From Cupriavidus necator N-1 (GTDB lineage Bacteria > Pseudomonadota > Gammaproteobacteria > Burkholderiales > Burkholderiaceae): a stretch of DNA of 64,000 nt. Positions 26,569 to 34,812 of this stretch are shown in pieces. The notes beneath the pieces are model-generated. The model was given only the letters and a program-made list of their open reading frames with translations. It did no database searches and was not told the DNA's origin. The DNA is taken from positions 558,001-622,000 of the forward strand of contig NC_015723.1 of the NCBI RefSeq assembly GCF_000219215.1, read 5' to 3'. A program made the position numbers and the translations under genes. The first letter of the stretch is position 1. Each line of letters opens with the position of its first letter.

Positions 26569-26946
26569 ATGCCCGATAGCGCCGCGATGAAAGCCACGCT
26601 GCTCGCCTATGTCGATCGCTTCAATGCCGGTGACGCGCAGGGCGTTGCCGCGCTCTACGCCGACGATGCCACCGTCGAAGACCCGGTCGGCGCGCAGCCG
26701 ATCGCCGGTAAGCCGGCCATCCTGGCCTTCTACCAGCACACCACCGCGCTGGGCGCGCGCCTGGAGGTGGTGGTGCCGCCGCGCGGCTCGCACGGCGACT
26801 CCGCCGCGCTGACCTTTGCCGTGCGCGCCCGCCTGGAAGGGCGGCCGGCCCGCATCGACGTGACCGACATCATGACGTTCGGCGCGGATGGCCGCATCCG
26901 CAGCATGCGCGCCCACTGGGGGCCGGACGACGTGCATTTCCTGTAG
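26569..26946 (+). CDS. ksi: Delta-5-3-ketosteroid isomerase
   Basis: A 125-residue cone-fold (SnoaL/NTF2-like) protein that aligns through its length with Comamonas testosteroni KSI: [29 protein letters not shown] against [29 protein letters not shown]. All catalytic residues are kept at the same numbers or one off: Tyr14, Asp38 and Asp100 (Asp99 in the reference). It moves the double bond of 3-oxo-5-ene steroids to the conjugated 4-ene. AAGGAG precedes the start. It is the strongest single indicator that the cluster handles steroids. The next gene, a TetR regulator, starts 13 bp downstream. Confidence 0.93.
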   Translation: [125 protein letters not shown]

Positions 26947-26959
26947 GCCGGCCGCGCCC

Positions 26960-27613
26960 ATGGCCCGCCACACCCGCGAGGATGCCGCCGTCACGCGGGC
27001 GCGCATCCTGGCCAGCGCGCTGCAGCTGATCCGGCACCGCGGCCTGCATTGCGTCACCGTGGACGACGTGGCTCGCGCCATCGGCATGACGCGCGGGGCC
27101 GTCTATGGGCATTTCCATTCCCGCACCGAGTTGCTGGGCGCGCTGCTGTCGTGCGCCGAAGCCGACTTCACCGCCCGCCTCGCGCTGCTGGCGCAGGGCC
27201 GCGCCGGCAGCGGGCCAGGCACGCTGGAGCAAGCGCTGGCCGCCTTGCTCCATGGCGATGACCTGGCGCGCCACGTCAGCCTGCTGGCGGCGCTGCTGCA
27301 GCACAAGTGCGGCGACGACTGCGAGCTTTGCCCGCTGCGCGCCCGCGTGCTGACGGGCGTCGAGACGCTGCGCGCAACATTCGCTGGCCTGCTGCCGGCC
27401 CCCGGCCTGGCCAGCCTGCTGGTGGCGCACCTGTGGGGCCTGCTGAGCGCGCACGCCATGCACCTGGCCCCGTCCGGGCTGTCCGGCTGTGCCGCAGCGC
27501 TGGCCCGGCTGTATCAAGGACCTGATGTGCCGCCGCATCCGTCCCTGTCCGCTATCCCTTCCTGTCGACCCGACGCCACTTTCGATCCGGCGCTGCTGCG
27601 GGATACCCCCTAG
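26960..27613 (+). CDS. TetR/AcrR-family repressor
   Basis: A 217-residue regulator. The N-terminal helix-turn-helix is clear: RARILASALQLIRHRGLHCVTVDDVARAIGMTRGAVYGHFHSRTELLGAL. The ligand domain resembles AcrR/TtgR-type C-termini but has a Cys cluster (HKCGDDCELCPLRAR, residues ~116-130) that could bind metal or sense oxidation; this is inference. The start at 26960 lacks a good binding site and probably depends on translational coupling with the isomerase gene. Its TAG stop codon lies inside motif site 3. It likely represses the hydrolase-SDR-isomerase operon it closes. Confidence 0.85.
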   Translation: MARHTREDAAVTRARILASALQLIRHRGLHCVTVDDVARAIGMTRGAVYGHFHSRTELLGALLSCAEADFTARLALLAQGRAGSGPGTLEQALAALLHGDDLARHVSLLAALLQHKCGDDCELCPLRARVLTGVETLRATFAGLLPAPGLASLLVAHLWGLLSAHAMHLAPSGLSGCAAALARLYQGPDVPPHPSLSAIPSCRPDATFDPALLRDTP

Positions 27614-27628
27614 TCTGCTCGGACGAAG
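27610..27628 (+). promoter_or_regulatory. Shared 19-bp motif, site 3
   Basis: CTAGTCTGCTCGGACGAAG overlaps the TetR stop codon and ends 72 bp before the small exported protein gene. TACGAT follows 20 bases downstream as a candidate -10 hexamer. Confidence 0.6.
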
Positions 27629-27700
27629 AGTTTCGGGCCGGCGCTGACTACGATGCTTTCAAAAGTATGGGAACCCAGCAAGGGTGCGAAGGAGACAGCG

Positions 27701-27937
27701 ATGAAGCGGCTCGGATTTCGTTGGGCGGCGGGCCTGGCCGGTGCCGGCGCCGCGATGGGCGCGGCCTGGGCGATTGCCGTGGGCGGCGACCTTGCCACCG
27801 CGCATGGCAGCCAGGGCGAGATGCCCGCTGTCAGCGTGGCCTCCGCCGACGCGGCGCAGGACCACTGCAACGACGCCTGCGTGCGCAGCCGCGGCACCGC
27901 GGCGTTGGTGGTGCTGAGCCAGAGACCTCCGCAATGA
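27701..27937 (+). CDS. Small exported or membrane-anchored protein, unknown
   Basis: A 78-residue protein with a basic, then Ala/Gly-rich hydrophobic N-terminus (MKRLGFRWAAGLAGAGAAMGAAWAIAVGG) and a short tail with two Cys (DHCNDACVRSRG). The start has AAGGAG six bases upstream, and a shared regulatory motif with a candidate -10 lies in front, so expression is likely real. No family is recognised. It ends at a strong palindrome and is convergent with the SRPBCC gene. Confidence 0.6.
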   Translation: MKRLGFRWAAGLAGAGAAMGAAWAIAVGGDLATAHGSQGEMPAVSVASADAAQDHCNDACVRSRGTAALVVLSQRPPQ

Positions 27938-27939
27938 CC

Positions 27940-27973
27940 GGTCGATCGGCCTGCAGATGCAGGCCGATCGACC
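27940..27973. terminator. 16-bp perfect hairpin between convergent genes
   Basis: GGTCGATCGGCCTGCA and its exact complement are separated by only GA. There is no T-run on either side, so it is not a standard intrinsic terminator, but its position, 3 bp after one stop and 13 bp from the opposite stop, suits a bidirectional terminator or transcript-end stabiliser. Confidence 0.55.
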
Positions 27974-27985
27974 AGCATCTGCCTG

Positions 27986-28465
27986 TCAGCGCCGGCCAGC
28001 CTGCCGTTGCGCATTCAGCGCTTCCGCGCGCGCCTTGACGTCCCGTGCCACCTGGTCGAAGCCCTGCTTCACCCAGGCACCGTGCTCGCGCATGATGGTC
28101 TCCGCGTTCAGCCCGAGGAACAGGTCAGTGGTGAAGTAGCGGGTGCGCCCGGGTCCGGCGGCTTCCAGGTACTGGTCGCGCCGGGCGGCATCCTTGTTCT
28201 CGTCGGTGGGGCGCTGCTCCCACGAGAGCAGGCGCTCCGGCTCCCACGCAACCAGGTACTCGTTGACCGGGATGACCTGGTCGGTGCCCGGGATACGCAC
28301 CTGCATGTACACCATGTCGCCGAGACGACCGGTGGTCTCCAGCCCCGGGCAGAACGTATTCCATTCCGCGTAGCGCGCAAAGTCGGTCAGCACTTCCCAC
28401 ACCAGCGCTACCGGCGCGTCGATCTCCACCTGGATCGACGTCACGAGATTCTCCGCTTTGGCCAT
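27986..28465 (-). CDS. SRPBCC (START-like) ligand-binding protein
   Basis: A 159-residue protein of the polyketide cyclase/START superfamily: IQVEIDAPVALVWEVLTDFARYAEWNTFCPGLE at the N-terminus, central strands YMQVRIPGTDQVIPVNEYLVAWEPERLLSWEQRP, and a long C-terminal helix. Such proteins bind hydrophobic ligands in a deep cavity; some have cyclase or hydrolase roles. The start at 28465 has AAGGAGGGG upstream. A shared motif lies 62 bp upstream on the same strand, placing it in the putative regulon; binding of a pathway intermediate is a guess. Confidence 0.82.
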   Translation of the reverse strand: MAKAENLVTSIQVEIDAPVALVWEVLTDFARYAEWNTFCPGLETTGRLGDMVYMQVRIPGTDQVIPVNEYLVAWEPERLLSWEQRPTDENKDAARRDQYLEAAGPGRTRYFTTDLFLGLNAETIMREHGAWVKQGFDQVARDVKARAEALNAQRQAGRR

Positions 28466-28527
28466 TGGCCCCTCCTTCATGAAAGTCATTGGGAAGGGAC
28501 ACACTAGAGCCGTGCATGTGGGCTTCG

Positions 28528-28561
28528 CATACCCCGAACGGACGAGTCCGGGTGGACGAAG
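28528..28561. promoter_or_regulatory. Overlapping divergent pair of the shared motif, sites 4 and 5
   Basis: Minus strand CTCGTCCGTTCGGGGTATG (28546-28528) faces the SRPBCC gene, with TAGTGT 21 bases further on; plus strand CGAGTCCGGGTGGACGAAG (28543-28561) faces the VOC gene 238 bp away. The ~334-bp gap between these genes holds nothing else I can name. Confidence 0.5.
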
Positions 28562-28799
28562 GCGAAGTCGTCGAGGTCATGCAGATTGAGGCTTGCCCCG
28601 AGGGCGCGCTGTCCGGCGGCGGCGGCGCGCGGCGGGGTCTCAGTCTCCAACTGCTGTGAGCTTGGTGCCGGCCATCCGGGATGGCTGGCATTTTTTTTGG
28701 TTCAACGCCAAACTCCGGGGTGGCGGCGCGGACCTTGAGGAAGAGCCGTCTCTCGCAAACGTCGGGCCGCGCGCAGGCCTACATACTTCAGGAGAACTC

Positions 28800-29174
28800 A
28801 TGTTTGACCACGTCAAATTCGGAGTCAGCGACTATGCAGCGAGCAAGGCGTTCTTCCTCAAGGCACTCGAACCGCTCGGCGTAGCTGTTGCCTCGGAGGG
28901 GCCGCCAACGTATGGTGTCGAGCTTTGCCCAAAGGGGAAGGCTTCATTGTGCTTGTTCCAGACCGAGGAGAAGCCGGCGCATCTACACCTGGCGTTCACG
29001 GCCGAGAATCGCCAGCAAGTCGAAGCTTTCCATCGCGCGGCCCTGGAGGCGGGTGCCAAAGACAATGGTGCGCCTGGTCTGCGCCCGCACTACCACGCCA
29101 ACTACTACGCAGCGTTCGTCATTGGTCCGGACGGGCACAACATCGAAGTGGTTTGCCACCAACCCGAAGCCTGA
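28800..29174 (+). CDS. VOC-family (glyoxalase/dioxygenase-fold) protein
   Basis: A 124-residue single-domain vicinal-oxygen-chelate protein: MFDHVKFGVSDYAASKAFFLKALEPLG at the start, HLHLAFTAENRQQVEAFHRAAL in the middle and YHANYYAAFVIGPDGHNIEVVCH at the end, with the usual His/Glu metal ligands in plausible places. Function cannot be assigned; relatives are annotated as glyoxalases or lactoylglutathione lyase-like proteins. AGGAG lies seven bases before the ATG. Possibly in the shared regulon through site 5. Confidence 0.85.
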   Translation: MFDHVKFGVSDYAASKAFFLKALEPLGVAVASEGPPTYGVELCPKGKASLCLFQTEEKPAHLHLAFTAENRQQVEAFHRAALEAGAKDNGAPGLRPHYHANYYAAFVIGPDGHNIEVVCHQPEA

Positions 29175-29193
29175 CCCTTCCATCGAGGGACGA

Positions 29194-29904
29194 TTATTTC
29201 CCTTCCGGGTATCCCAGCTTCGGATACCAGTCCGCCCCCCGGCCTTCCGGCGTGGTGTCCAGCAGGGTCCACAGCGGATCCAGGTCCGGCGCGCCGCGCG
29301 GGTCCTGACCCGGGTCGGCCGAGAGGGCGTACATCTCGCTGCTCCAGAAATGGCGGATCTTGCCGTCCCGGCGCGTAAAGACCGAGTAGGCGGGGACGTC
29401 GGCATCCTCGGCGCTGACATAGTCGCGGGTGAAATCGCCATCCACGTCCGCATAGACCTTCAGCTTGGTCCAGCCTCGTGCCTTCTTGGCGGCGACAAGG
29501 CGATCGATGGGTGAGCGGGCGATCATCGCCAGCGCCACGCGCTGCTCGATGTCCGGAACCTTGTGATCCCACGACGCCATCACCGATGTGCACATGGGGC
29601 AAGGCTGTTCCCGCTGCGGTCCGAACATATAGCTGTAGATGACCAGGGTGTCCTTGTCGCCGAACAGTTCGGCCAGCGTGACCGGACCGCGTTCTCCCTG
29701 GAAGGTATAGCGCTTTGCGACCTCGCCGCCCGCGGGCAGGCCGCGGCGCTGTTCGGCCACGCGCTCGATGTGGCGCCGCAGCTCGATCTCCTCCGCAAGC
29801 AACGCATTGCGCGCCTTGCGGTACTCCGCGCTTTCATTGGGAAACCGGACGGGGTTTTGTTGCGCCAGCTCTGTTGAGGGAATGAGTTTTGCAGTGGTGT
29901 TCAT
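29194..29904 (-). CDS. DUF899 family (thioredoxin-like) protein
   Basis: A 236-residue protein with the DUF899 pattern: an N-terminal amphipathic helix (YRKARNALLAEEIELRRHIERVAEQRRGLP), then TLAELFGDKDTLVIYSYMFGPQREQPCPMCTSVM with a CPMC redox-like pair, and FTRRDGKIRHFWSSEM. The fold is thioredoxin-related but its reaction is unknown. Convergent with the VOC gene (19 bp between stops). The start at 29904 follows GGGGGA. Confidence 0.85.
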   Translation of the reverse strand: MNTTAKLIPSTELAQQNPVRFPNESAEYRKARNALLAEEIELRRHIERVAEQRRGLPAGGEVAKRYTFQGERGPVTLAELFGDKDTLVIYSYMFGPQREQPCPMCTSVMASWDHKVPDIEQRVALAMIARSPIDRLVAAKKARGWTKLKVYADVDGDFTRDYVSAEDADVPAYSVFTRRDGKIRHFWSSEMYALSADPGQDPRGAPDLDPLWTLLDTTPEGRGADWYPKLGYPEGK

Positions 29905-29942
29905 TTCGGTCCCCCTGCCAGGATAGCTACCGCGAATGGCCA

Positions 29943-29978
29943 GGAAATGTGATGCCGTCGCGCTGCTACGACATTTCC
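29943..29978. promoter_or_regulatory. Inverted repeat GGAAATGT-N20-ACATTTCC in divergent promoter region
   Basis: An 8-bp perfect inverted repeat, with a related CGAAATGT at about 30011, in the 341-bp gap between the divergent DUF899 and hydroxyacid dehydrogenase genes. It may bind a regulator; none is adjacent. The rest of the gap shows nothing recognisable. Confidence 0.3.
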
Positions 29979-30245
29979 GCGGCCCTCTCGTAGTTCGTGT
30001 CAGCCCGGGCCGAAATGTGCCGCGCCATGCAGGGCCGATGCTGCCTGTCCCTTTCCATTTGAGAAAGGACGGTGGAGAAAGCCGCGATTCCAGCCCGGCC
30101 TGCCTTCCCCTCATCATGTCTGTGGCGCAATAGCGCGGCAGATGCCTGCCGCCCTTCGACCGCAGCCCGTCCTTACGCGCCAGTGCGATGAGCCGTGCCT
30201 CACATCGGCACGCTGCGGCCGACCCGCAAACCTGGAAGCCATGCA

Positions 30246-31202
30246 ATGAAGATCGTATTCCTGGACCGTTCCACCATCTCGCCGCAGACCACGCTGCGAG
30301 CGCTGCCGTTCCCGCATGAGCTTGAACTCTACGGGGAAACGGCTGACGAGGACGTCGCCGCGCGCATTGCCGCCGCGGACGTGGTCATCATCAACAAGGT
30401 GAAGCTGGATGCCCGGCAGCTTGAGCAGGCACCGAACCTGAAGCTCATCGCCATCGCGGCAACCGGCACCGATGTCGTCGACCTGCAAGCCTGTGCCGCC
30501 CGCGGCATCGTCGTCTCCAACATCCGCAACTATGCCGTCCATACGGTGCCGGAACATACCTTTGCCCTGATCTTCGCGCTGCGGCGAAGCCTGGCCGCCT
30601 ACCACGATGCGGTCCGGCGCGGCCGCTGGCAGGAATCCGGATCCTTCTGCTTCTTTGACTACACGATCAAGGACTTGCACGGGTCGGTGCTTGGCATCAT
30701 CGGCGACGGCGTGCTCGGCCAATCGGTGGCCAGGATGGCGAGTGCGCTGGGCATGCGACCGCTGTTTGCGGCCCACAAGGGACGCGAGGGCATGGGCCCG
30801 CTCTACACGCCTTTCGACGAGGTGCTGCGTCGTAGCGACATCATCACCTTGCATTGCCCGCTGGTGGCGCAGACACGCAACCTGATCGACGCCGCTGAGT
30901 TCTCGAAGATGGAACGGCGTCCGTTGCTGATCAACACCGCCCGAGGCGGGCTGGTCAATGAAGCGGCGCTGGTGGAAGCGCTGCAATCCGGAATGGTGGC
31001 CGGGGCCGGCTTTGACGTTGCGACGCAGGAGCCGCCCGGCGCGGAACACCCGTTCCATCAGTTGAAGGATGCGCCGAACTTCATCCTGACCCCGCACGTT
31101 GCATGGGCCAGCGACGAGGCCGTGCAAGGCCTGGCCGACCAGCTTATCGACAATATCTGTGCCTTCGCGCAAGGAGCGCCCAGGAACGTGGTGGGCGGAT
31201 GA
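30246..31202 (+). CDS. D-2-hydroxyacid (glycerate/hydroxypyruvate-type) dehydrogenase
   Basis: A 318-residue NAD(P)-dependent enzyme. The nucleotide site is HGSVLGIIGDGVLGQSVARMA (GxGxxG form GDGVLG), preceded by IAATGTDVVDL and followed by the catalytic Arg in NTARGGLVNEAALVEAL, Glu in DVATQEPP and His in TPHVAW. It reduces a 2-keto acid or oxidises a D-2-hydroxy acid. The next gene is a (broken) glycerate kinase, which favours glycerate/hydroxypyruvate as substrate. The start has no strong binding site. Confidence 0.88.
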   Translation: MKIVFLDRSTISPQTTLRALPFPHELELYGETADEDVAARIAAADVVIINKVKLDARQLEQAPNLKLIAIAATGTDVVDLQACAARGIVVSNIRNYAVHTVPEHTFALIFALRRSLAAYHDAVRRGRWQESGSFCFFDYTIKDLHGSVLGIIGDGVLGQSVARMASALGMRPLFAAHKGREGMGPLYTPFDEVLRRSDIITLHCPLVAQTRNLIDAAEFSKMERRPLLINTARGGLVNEAALVEALQSGMVAGAGFDVATQEPPGAEHPFHQLKDAPNFILTPHVAWASDEAVQGLADQLIDNICAFAQGAPRNVVGG

Positions 31203-31233
31203 GGTGCCCCGCCAACGATGGATGGAGCCCAAA

Positions 31234-32386
31234 ATGAAATCAGCAGGACTCAAGGTGCTGGTTGCGCCTGACTCGTTCAAAGGCAGCCTCTGCGCGACTG
31301 AGGTGGCGGATTGCATCCGCGCCGGCATCCGGCGCGCGGTGCCTGGTGCGGATGTCACCGTGGCACCGATTGCCGATGGCGGCGAAGGGACCGCCGAAGT
31401 CCTGGCGGCCTCGCTTGTGGGCGTGTGGCAGGAGGTGGTTGCCACCGATGCCAATGGCGTGCCAAAGCCGGTGCGGTACTTCCGCGGCCGGACGCAGGAG
31501 TTTGGCGAGCTCGCGATCGTCGAGGTGGCTGAGATTGTCGGCCTTCCGCACGCCCTGGTGGCGCCGGGGCAACGCACGACCAGGGGAATCGGTCATGTCA
31601 TCCGCGGGATCGCTGAGCAGGGTGTCGATACCATCGTGATCACTGGGCGGATCTTCCACCAATGACGCAGGGGCCGGCCTGCTGGCGGAAACCGGTTTTT
31701 GCTTTACCGATGCGCAGGGCAACGCATTGTGGCCAACCCTGGATACGCTGGACGCGATCTGCGCCGCAACGTATCTGCAGCCTGCGCAGCTTGGCCGAGT
31801 CCGGCTGCTGGGCCTGTCCGACGTCAACAATCCGCTCTGCGGGCCAAACGGTGCGACCTTTGTCTTCGGCCCGCAGAAGGGCGTGCAAGACCTGGCCGCT
31901 GCGGATGCCCGGCTGGAGCGGTTTGCAAAGCGATGTGCGGCCGTCGTCGGGCAGGATGTTGCCGATGCGCAAGGCAGCGGCGCTGCCGGCGGCATCGGCT
32001 TTTCGTTGCGCCTGCTCGGCGCCGAGATCGTTCCCGGCGCGGACTTTGTGCTGGGAGCTGCCGGCCTCGATGCCGGACTCGGCGCCTTCGACTGGGTCAT
32101 TACCGGCGAGGGACGGTCCGATGCGCAGACCATGATGGGAAAAGGTCCTGCCATGATCGCGCGCATGGCGCGCCAGGCGGGTGTGCCGGTGACGCTGCTC
32201 TCGGGGGCCGTCGAGCCCGATGCCGGGCTGGCCGACGCCTTCGACGGGTGCATCTCGATCCAGCAGGGGCCGGTATCGATCCGCTTTGCGATGGAGCATG
32301 CGGCGGCATTGCTTGAGGATGCTGCGTGCCAGCTTGCCCGCCTTTACCTCGCGGCCAGCCGCCAGGAAAACCGCCCGGGCGTATAG
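31234..32386 (+). pseudogene. Glycerate 2-kinase, disrupted by a frameshift near 31641
   Basis: Reading from 31234, the first ~137 codons encode the N-terminal part of a GarK/GlxK-type glycerate kinase (LKVLVAPDSFKGSLCATEVA, VAPIADGGEGTAEVL) and then stop at 31663-31665 after VDTIVIT. The rest continues in another frame as LGGSSTNDAGAGLLAETGF to the C-terminal ITGEGRSDAQTMMGKGP. Restoring two bases before CTGGGCGGATC, or removing one, gives the family consensus VIGLGGSSTNDAG; a 2-bp deletion is the simplest event. No other lesion is visible, so the change is either recent or a sequencing error. It would have phosphorylated glycerate with the enzyme upstream. Confidence 0.85.
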
Positions 32387-32413
32387 CAAAAAAGTCTCCC
32401 CACCTGGGGAGAC
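32387..32413 (-). terminator. Rho-independent terminator of the Bug/CoA-transferase operon
   Basis: GTCTCCCC and GGGGAGAC form an 8-bp stem with an ACCT loop. On the minus strand it is followed by six T. It lies 21 bp after the Bug protein stop; it may also end the plus-strand glycerate kinase transcript. Confidence 0.85.
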
Positions 32414-32433
32414 CTTCCACGCATCGACGATAC

Positions 32434-33402
32434 TTAGTCCGCGCGAATATTCGATGCCTTGACCACACGCGACCAGGATGCCAGTTCCTGATCGATGAAC
32501 TTGCCCAGCTCCTGCGGCCCCATGTAGGCAGCGAAGGCGCCTTGTTCCTCGATCTTCTTCCTGTACGTGTCGCTGGCCACGATCTTCTTCACCTCCTGGG
32601 ACAAGCGCTCGACGATGGCCGGCGGGGTATTCGCCGGCGCAAACAGTGCAAACCAGGACTCCACCTCATACCCTGGCAGGCCAGCCTCCGCGGTGGTCGG
32701 CACATTGGGCATGGAGGGATGGCGCTTCGGTCCGGCATAGGCAAGCGCCTTGATCTTGCCCGCTTGCACATGCCCGATCACGCTGGGCGGGGTCGTGATG
32801 AACATGTCGACCTGCCCGCTGATCAGGTCGGTGATCACGGGCCCGGCGCCCTTGTACGGTACGTGCGTCATCGGCACCCTGGTCTGCCGCGCCAGCATCT
32901 CGCCGGCGATATGCTGGATCGAACCATTGCCGGACGAGGCATAGAACAGGCCTTTGCCATTGCTTTTGCCGTAGGCGACCAGTTCGGCTATCGATGTCAC
33001 GGGCAGCTTGCCGCTGACGGCGATGACGTGCGGCGCGCGCATGACCAGCGCCACCGGGACGAAGTTGGACGGCTTCCAGCGGATCTGCGGGAACAGCGCC
33101 GGATTGCCGACGTGGTAGCCGGAATACTGGAGCAGCAGCGTATAGCCGTCCGGCGCGGCCCGCGCCACGGCTTCGGTGCCGATATTGCCGCTGGCACCGG
33201 GCTTGTTGTCCACCACCACGGGTTGGCCAAGTGCGGCCTGCAGTTGTTCGCCAACCAGGCGGGCCACGATATCGGTGGATCCGGCCGGTGCGCTGGGCAC
33301 CACCAGGGTGACCGGCTTGCTGGGGTAGGCGTTGGCGCTATGGGCCGGGGCGGCCGCAGCCAGGGCTGCCAGGGCGGCCGCGGCGATCGTCATGCGTTTC
33401 AT
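32434..33402 (-). CDS. Bug-family (TctC-like) periplasmic solute-binding protein
   Basis: A 322-residue exported protein: signal peptide MKRMTIAAAALAALAAAAPAHSANA, then the Bug hallmarks YPSKPVTLVVPSAPAGSTDIVARLVGEQL, VVVDNKPGASGNIGTEAVARAAPDGYT and MTHVPYKGAGPVITDLISGQVDMF. These bind carboxylates in the periplasm for tripartite or sensory systems; genomes of this group have many copies. GGAG precedes the start. It closes an operon with a CoA-transferase and an HMG-CoA-lyase-type enzyme, which suggests that it captures the di- or hydroxy-acid they degrade. Confidence 0.92.
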   Translation of the reverse strand: MKRMTIAAAALAALAAAAPAHSANAYPSKPVTLVVPSAPAGSTDIVARLVGEQLQAALGQPVVVDNKPGASGNIGTEAVARAAPDGYTLLLQYSGYHVGNPALFPQIRWKPSNFVPVALVMRAPHVIAVSGKLPVTSIAELVAYGKSNGKGLFYASSGNGSIQHIAGEMLARQTRVPMTHVPYKGAGPVITDLISGQVDMFITTPPSVIGHVQAGKIKALAYAGPKRHPSMPNVPTTAEAGLPGYEVESWFALFAPANTPPAIVERLSQEVKKIVASDTYRKKIEEQGAFAAYMGPQELGKFIDQELASWSRVVKASNIRAD

Positions 33403-33440
33403 GGGGGTCTCCTCCATCGATTTGTCGGGTTGGCCGATCT

Positions 33441-33826
33441 TCAGTCGACCAGTTCTGATATCTCGATCAGGTTCAGGTCCGGATCGCGCACGTAGACCGA
33501 GCGGATCTTCTGCGTGGCGCCGGTGCGCGCCACAGGTCCTTCGACAATGGGCCACTGGCATCGCTGAAGATGGGCGATGACGCCGTCGAGCGGGACCGAA
33601 GCGATAAAGCAGAGATCGAGTAGCCGGGAACGGGCAGGTGTGCCTTGGGCTCGAACTCGGCGCCGCGCTGGTGGAGATTGATCTTCTGGTTGCCGAAGCG
33701 GAAAGCCAGGCGACCGTTGCCGAAGGTTTCAGGCTGCATCTGCATGACTTCGGTATAGAAGTGCCGCGTGGCTTCGAGGTCAACACAGGTGAGCACCAGA
33801 TGGTCAAGATGATCGATCAGGGACAT
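33441..33826 (-). pseudogene. VOC-family protein, frameshifted near 33612
   Basis: The N-terminal ~68 codons read as a VOC/glyoxalase protein (MSLIDHLDHLVLTCVDLEATRHFYTEVM, then LAFRFGNQKINLHQ), after which the frame is lost at VPGYSISALS. The correct continuation in the next frame is DLCFIASVPLDGVIAHLQ...SVYVRDPDLNLIEISELVD, ending at 33441. A single missing base near 33610-33615 explains it. The downstream half is intact, so this is recent decay or a base-calling error. It lies between the lyase and Bug genes of the same operon; the metal-ligand Glu falls in the shifted part. Confidence 0.82.
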
Positions 33827-33845
33827 GATGGTTTCCAGGCAGGTG

Positions 33846-34799
33846 TCAGGGTTGGAAAGCCCGCTGTTCGGGGATCGCGTCGGCGGCAGGCATCGGATGC
33901 AGGTCGAGGCGGCGGCCGGCCTTCAGCAGCTGGCTTGGGACGTCATGGCCGATCAGGCCTGGCAAGCGCGCGGCGGCATCGAGGATGGCCGCCAGGTCGA
34001 CGCCGGTGTCATAGCCGTCCAGTTCAAGCATATGGACGAGTTCTTCGGTGCAGACATTGCCGGTCGCGCCCGGCGCATACGGGCAGCCACCGAGGCCGCC
34101 CAGCGAAGCGTCGAAGCGGTCGATGCCCTGGTCCAGCGCGGCGAGCGTGTTGGCCAGCGCCAGGCCCCGGGTATTGTGGAAATGCAGGGTCAGCGCCAGG
34201 CTGGGGAACTGCCGCCGCGCGGCTTCGCACAGCCTGGCGACCTGGGACGGAAACGCCATGCCGGTGGTGTCGCACAGCGTCACGCCGTGAGCCCCCAGGT
34301 CAGCGAAGCGCTGCATCCAGCCCAGCACGTTTTCCAGCGGCACGTCGCCTTCCATCGGGCAACCCATTGCGGTCGACAGCGAGATGTTGATCGCGGTCGG
34401 CGTCTCCCTCACCACGCGGATGACGTCGGCAAGCTGGGCAAACGATTGCTCGCGCGACATGCGCAGGTTGGTGCGGTTGTGGCTTTCGCTGACCGACATC
34501 ACCAGGTTGACCTCGTCCACCTGGCAGGAAAGCGCGCGCTCGGCGCCGCGCACATTCGGCACCAGCACCGTGTAGACCACACCCTCGCGCCGCGCGATGC
34601 GATGCATCACCGCTTCTGCGTCGCGCAGCGCGGGAATCGCCCTAGGCGAGGTGAAGGAAGTCACCTCGATCCTGGCATAGCCGCATGCGCTCAGGGCGTC
34701 GATCAGGGCGACCTTGTCATCGGTCTCGACAAAGCGGGCCTCGTTCTGGAAGCCGTCTCGCGTGGCGACTTCATGTATGTAAACCTTTCTGGCAGTCAT
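33846..34799 (-). CDS. HMG-CoA-lyase-family enzyme (HMG-CoA or citramalyl-CoA lyase)
   Basis: A 317-residue TIM-barrel lyase of the HMGL-like/DRE-TIM group: VYIHEVATRDGFQNEARFV (catalytic Arg and metal Asp of TRDGFQ), LTLHFHNTRGLALANTLAALDQG (metal His pair HFHN) and LGGLGGCPYAPGATGNVCTEELVHML (the conserved loop Cys). It cleaves an acyl-CoA with a beta- or gamma-hydroxy branch to acetyl-CoA or pyruvate. AAGGAG lies six bases before the start. The adjacent class III CoA-transferase (13-bp gap) would activate its substrate, which matches itaconate/citramalate- or 3-hydroxy-3-methylglutarate-type degradation; which one cannot be told. Confidence 0.88.
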   Translation of the reverse strand: MTARKVYIHEVATRDGFQNEARFVETDDKVALIDALSACGYARIEVTSFTSPRAIPALRDAEAVMHRIARREGVVYTVLVPNVRGAERALSCQVDEVNLVMSVSESHNRTNLRMSREQSFAQLADVIRVVRETPTAINISLSTAMGCPMEGDVPLENVLGWMQRFADLGAHGVTLCDTTGMAFPSQVARLCEAARRQFPSLALTLHFHNTRGLALANTLAALDQGIDRFDASLGGLGGCPYAPGATGNVCTEELVHMLELDGYDTGVDLAAILDAAARLPGLIGHDVPSQLLKAGRRLDLHPMPAADAIPEQRAFQP

Positions 34800-34812
34800 G
34801 CCGGTCTCCTTG

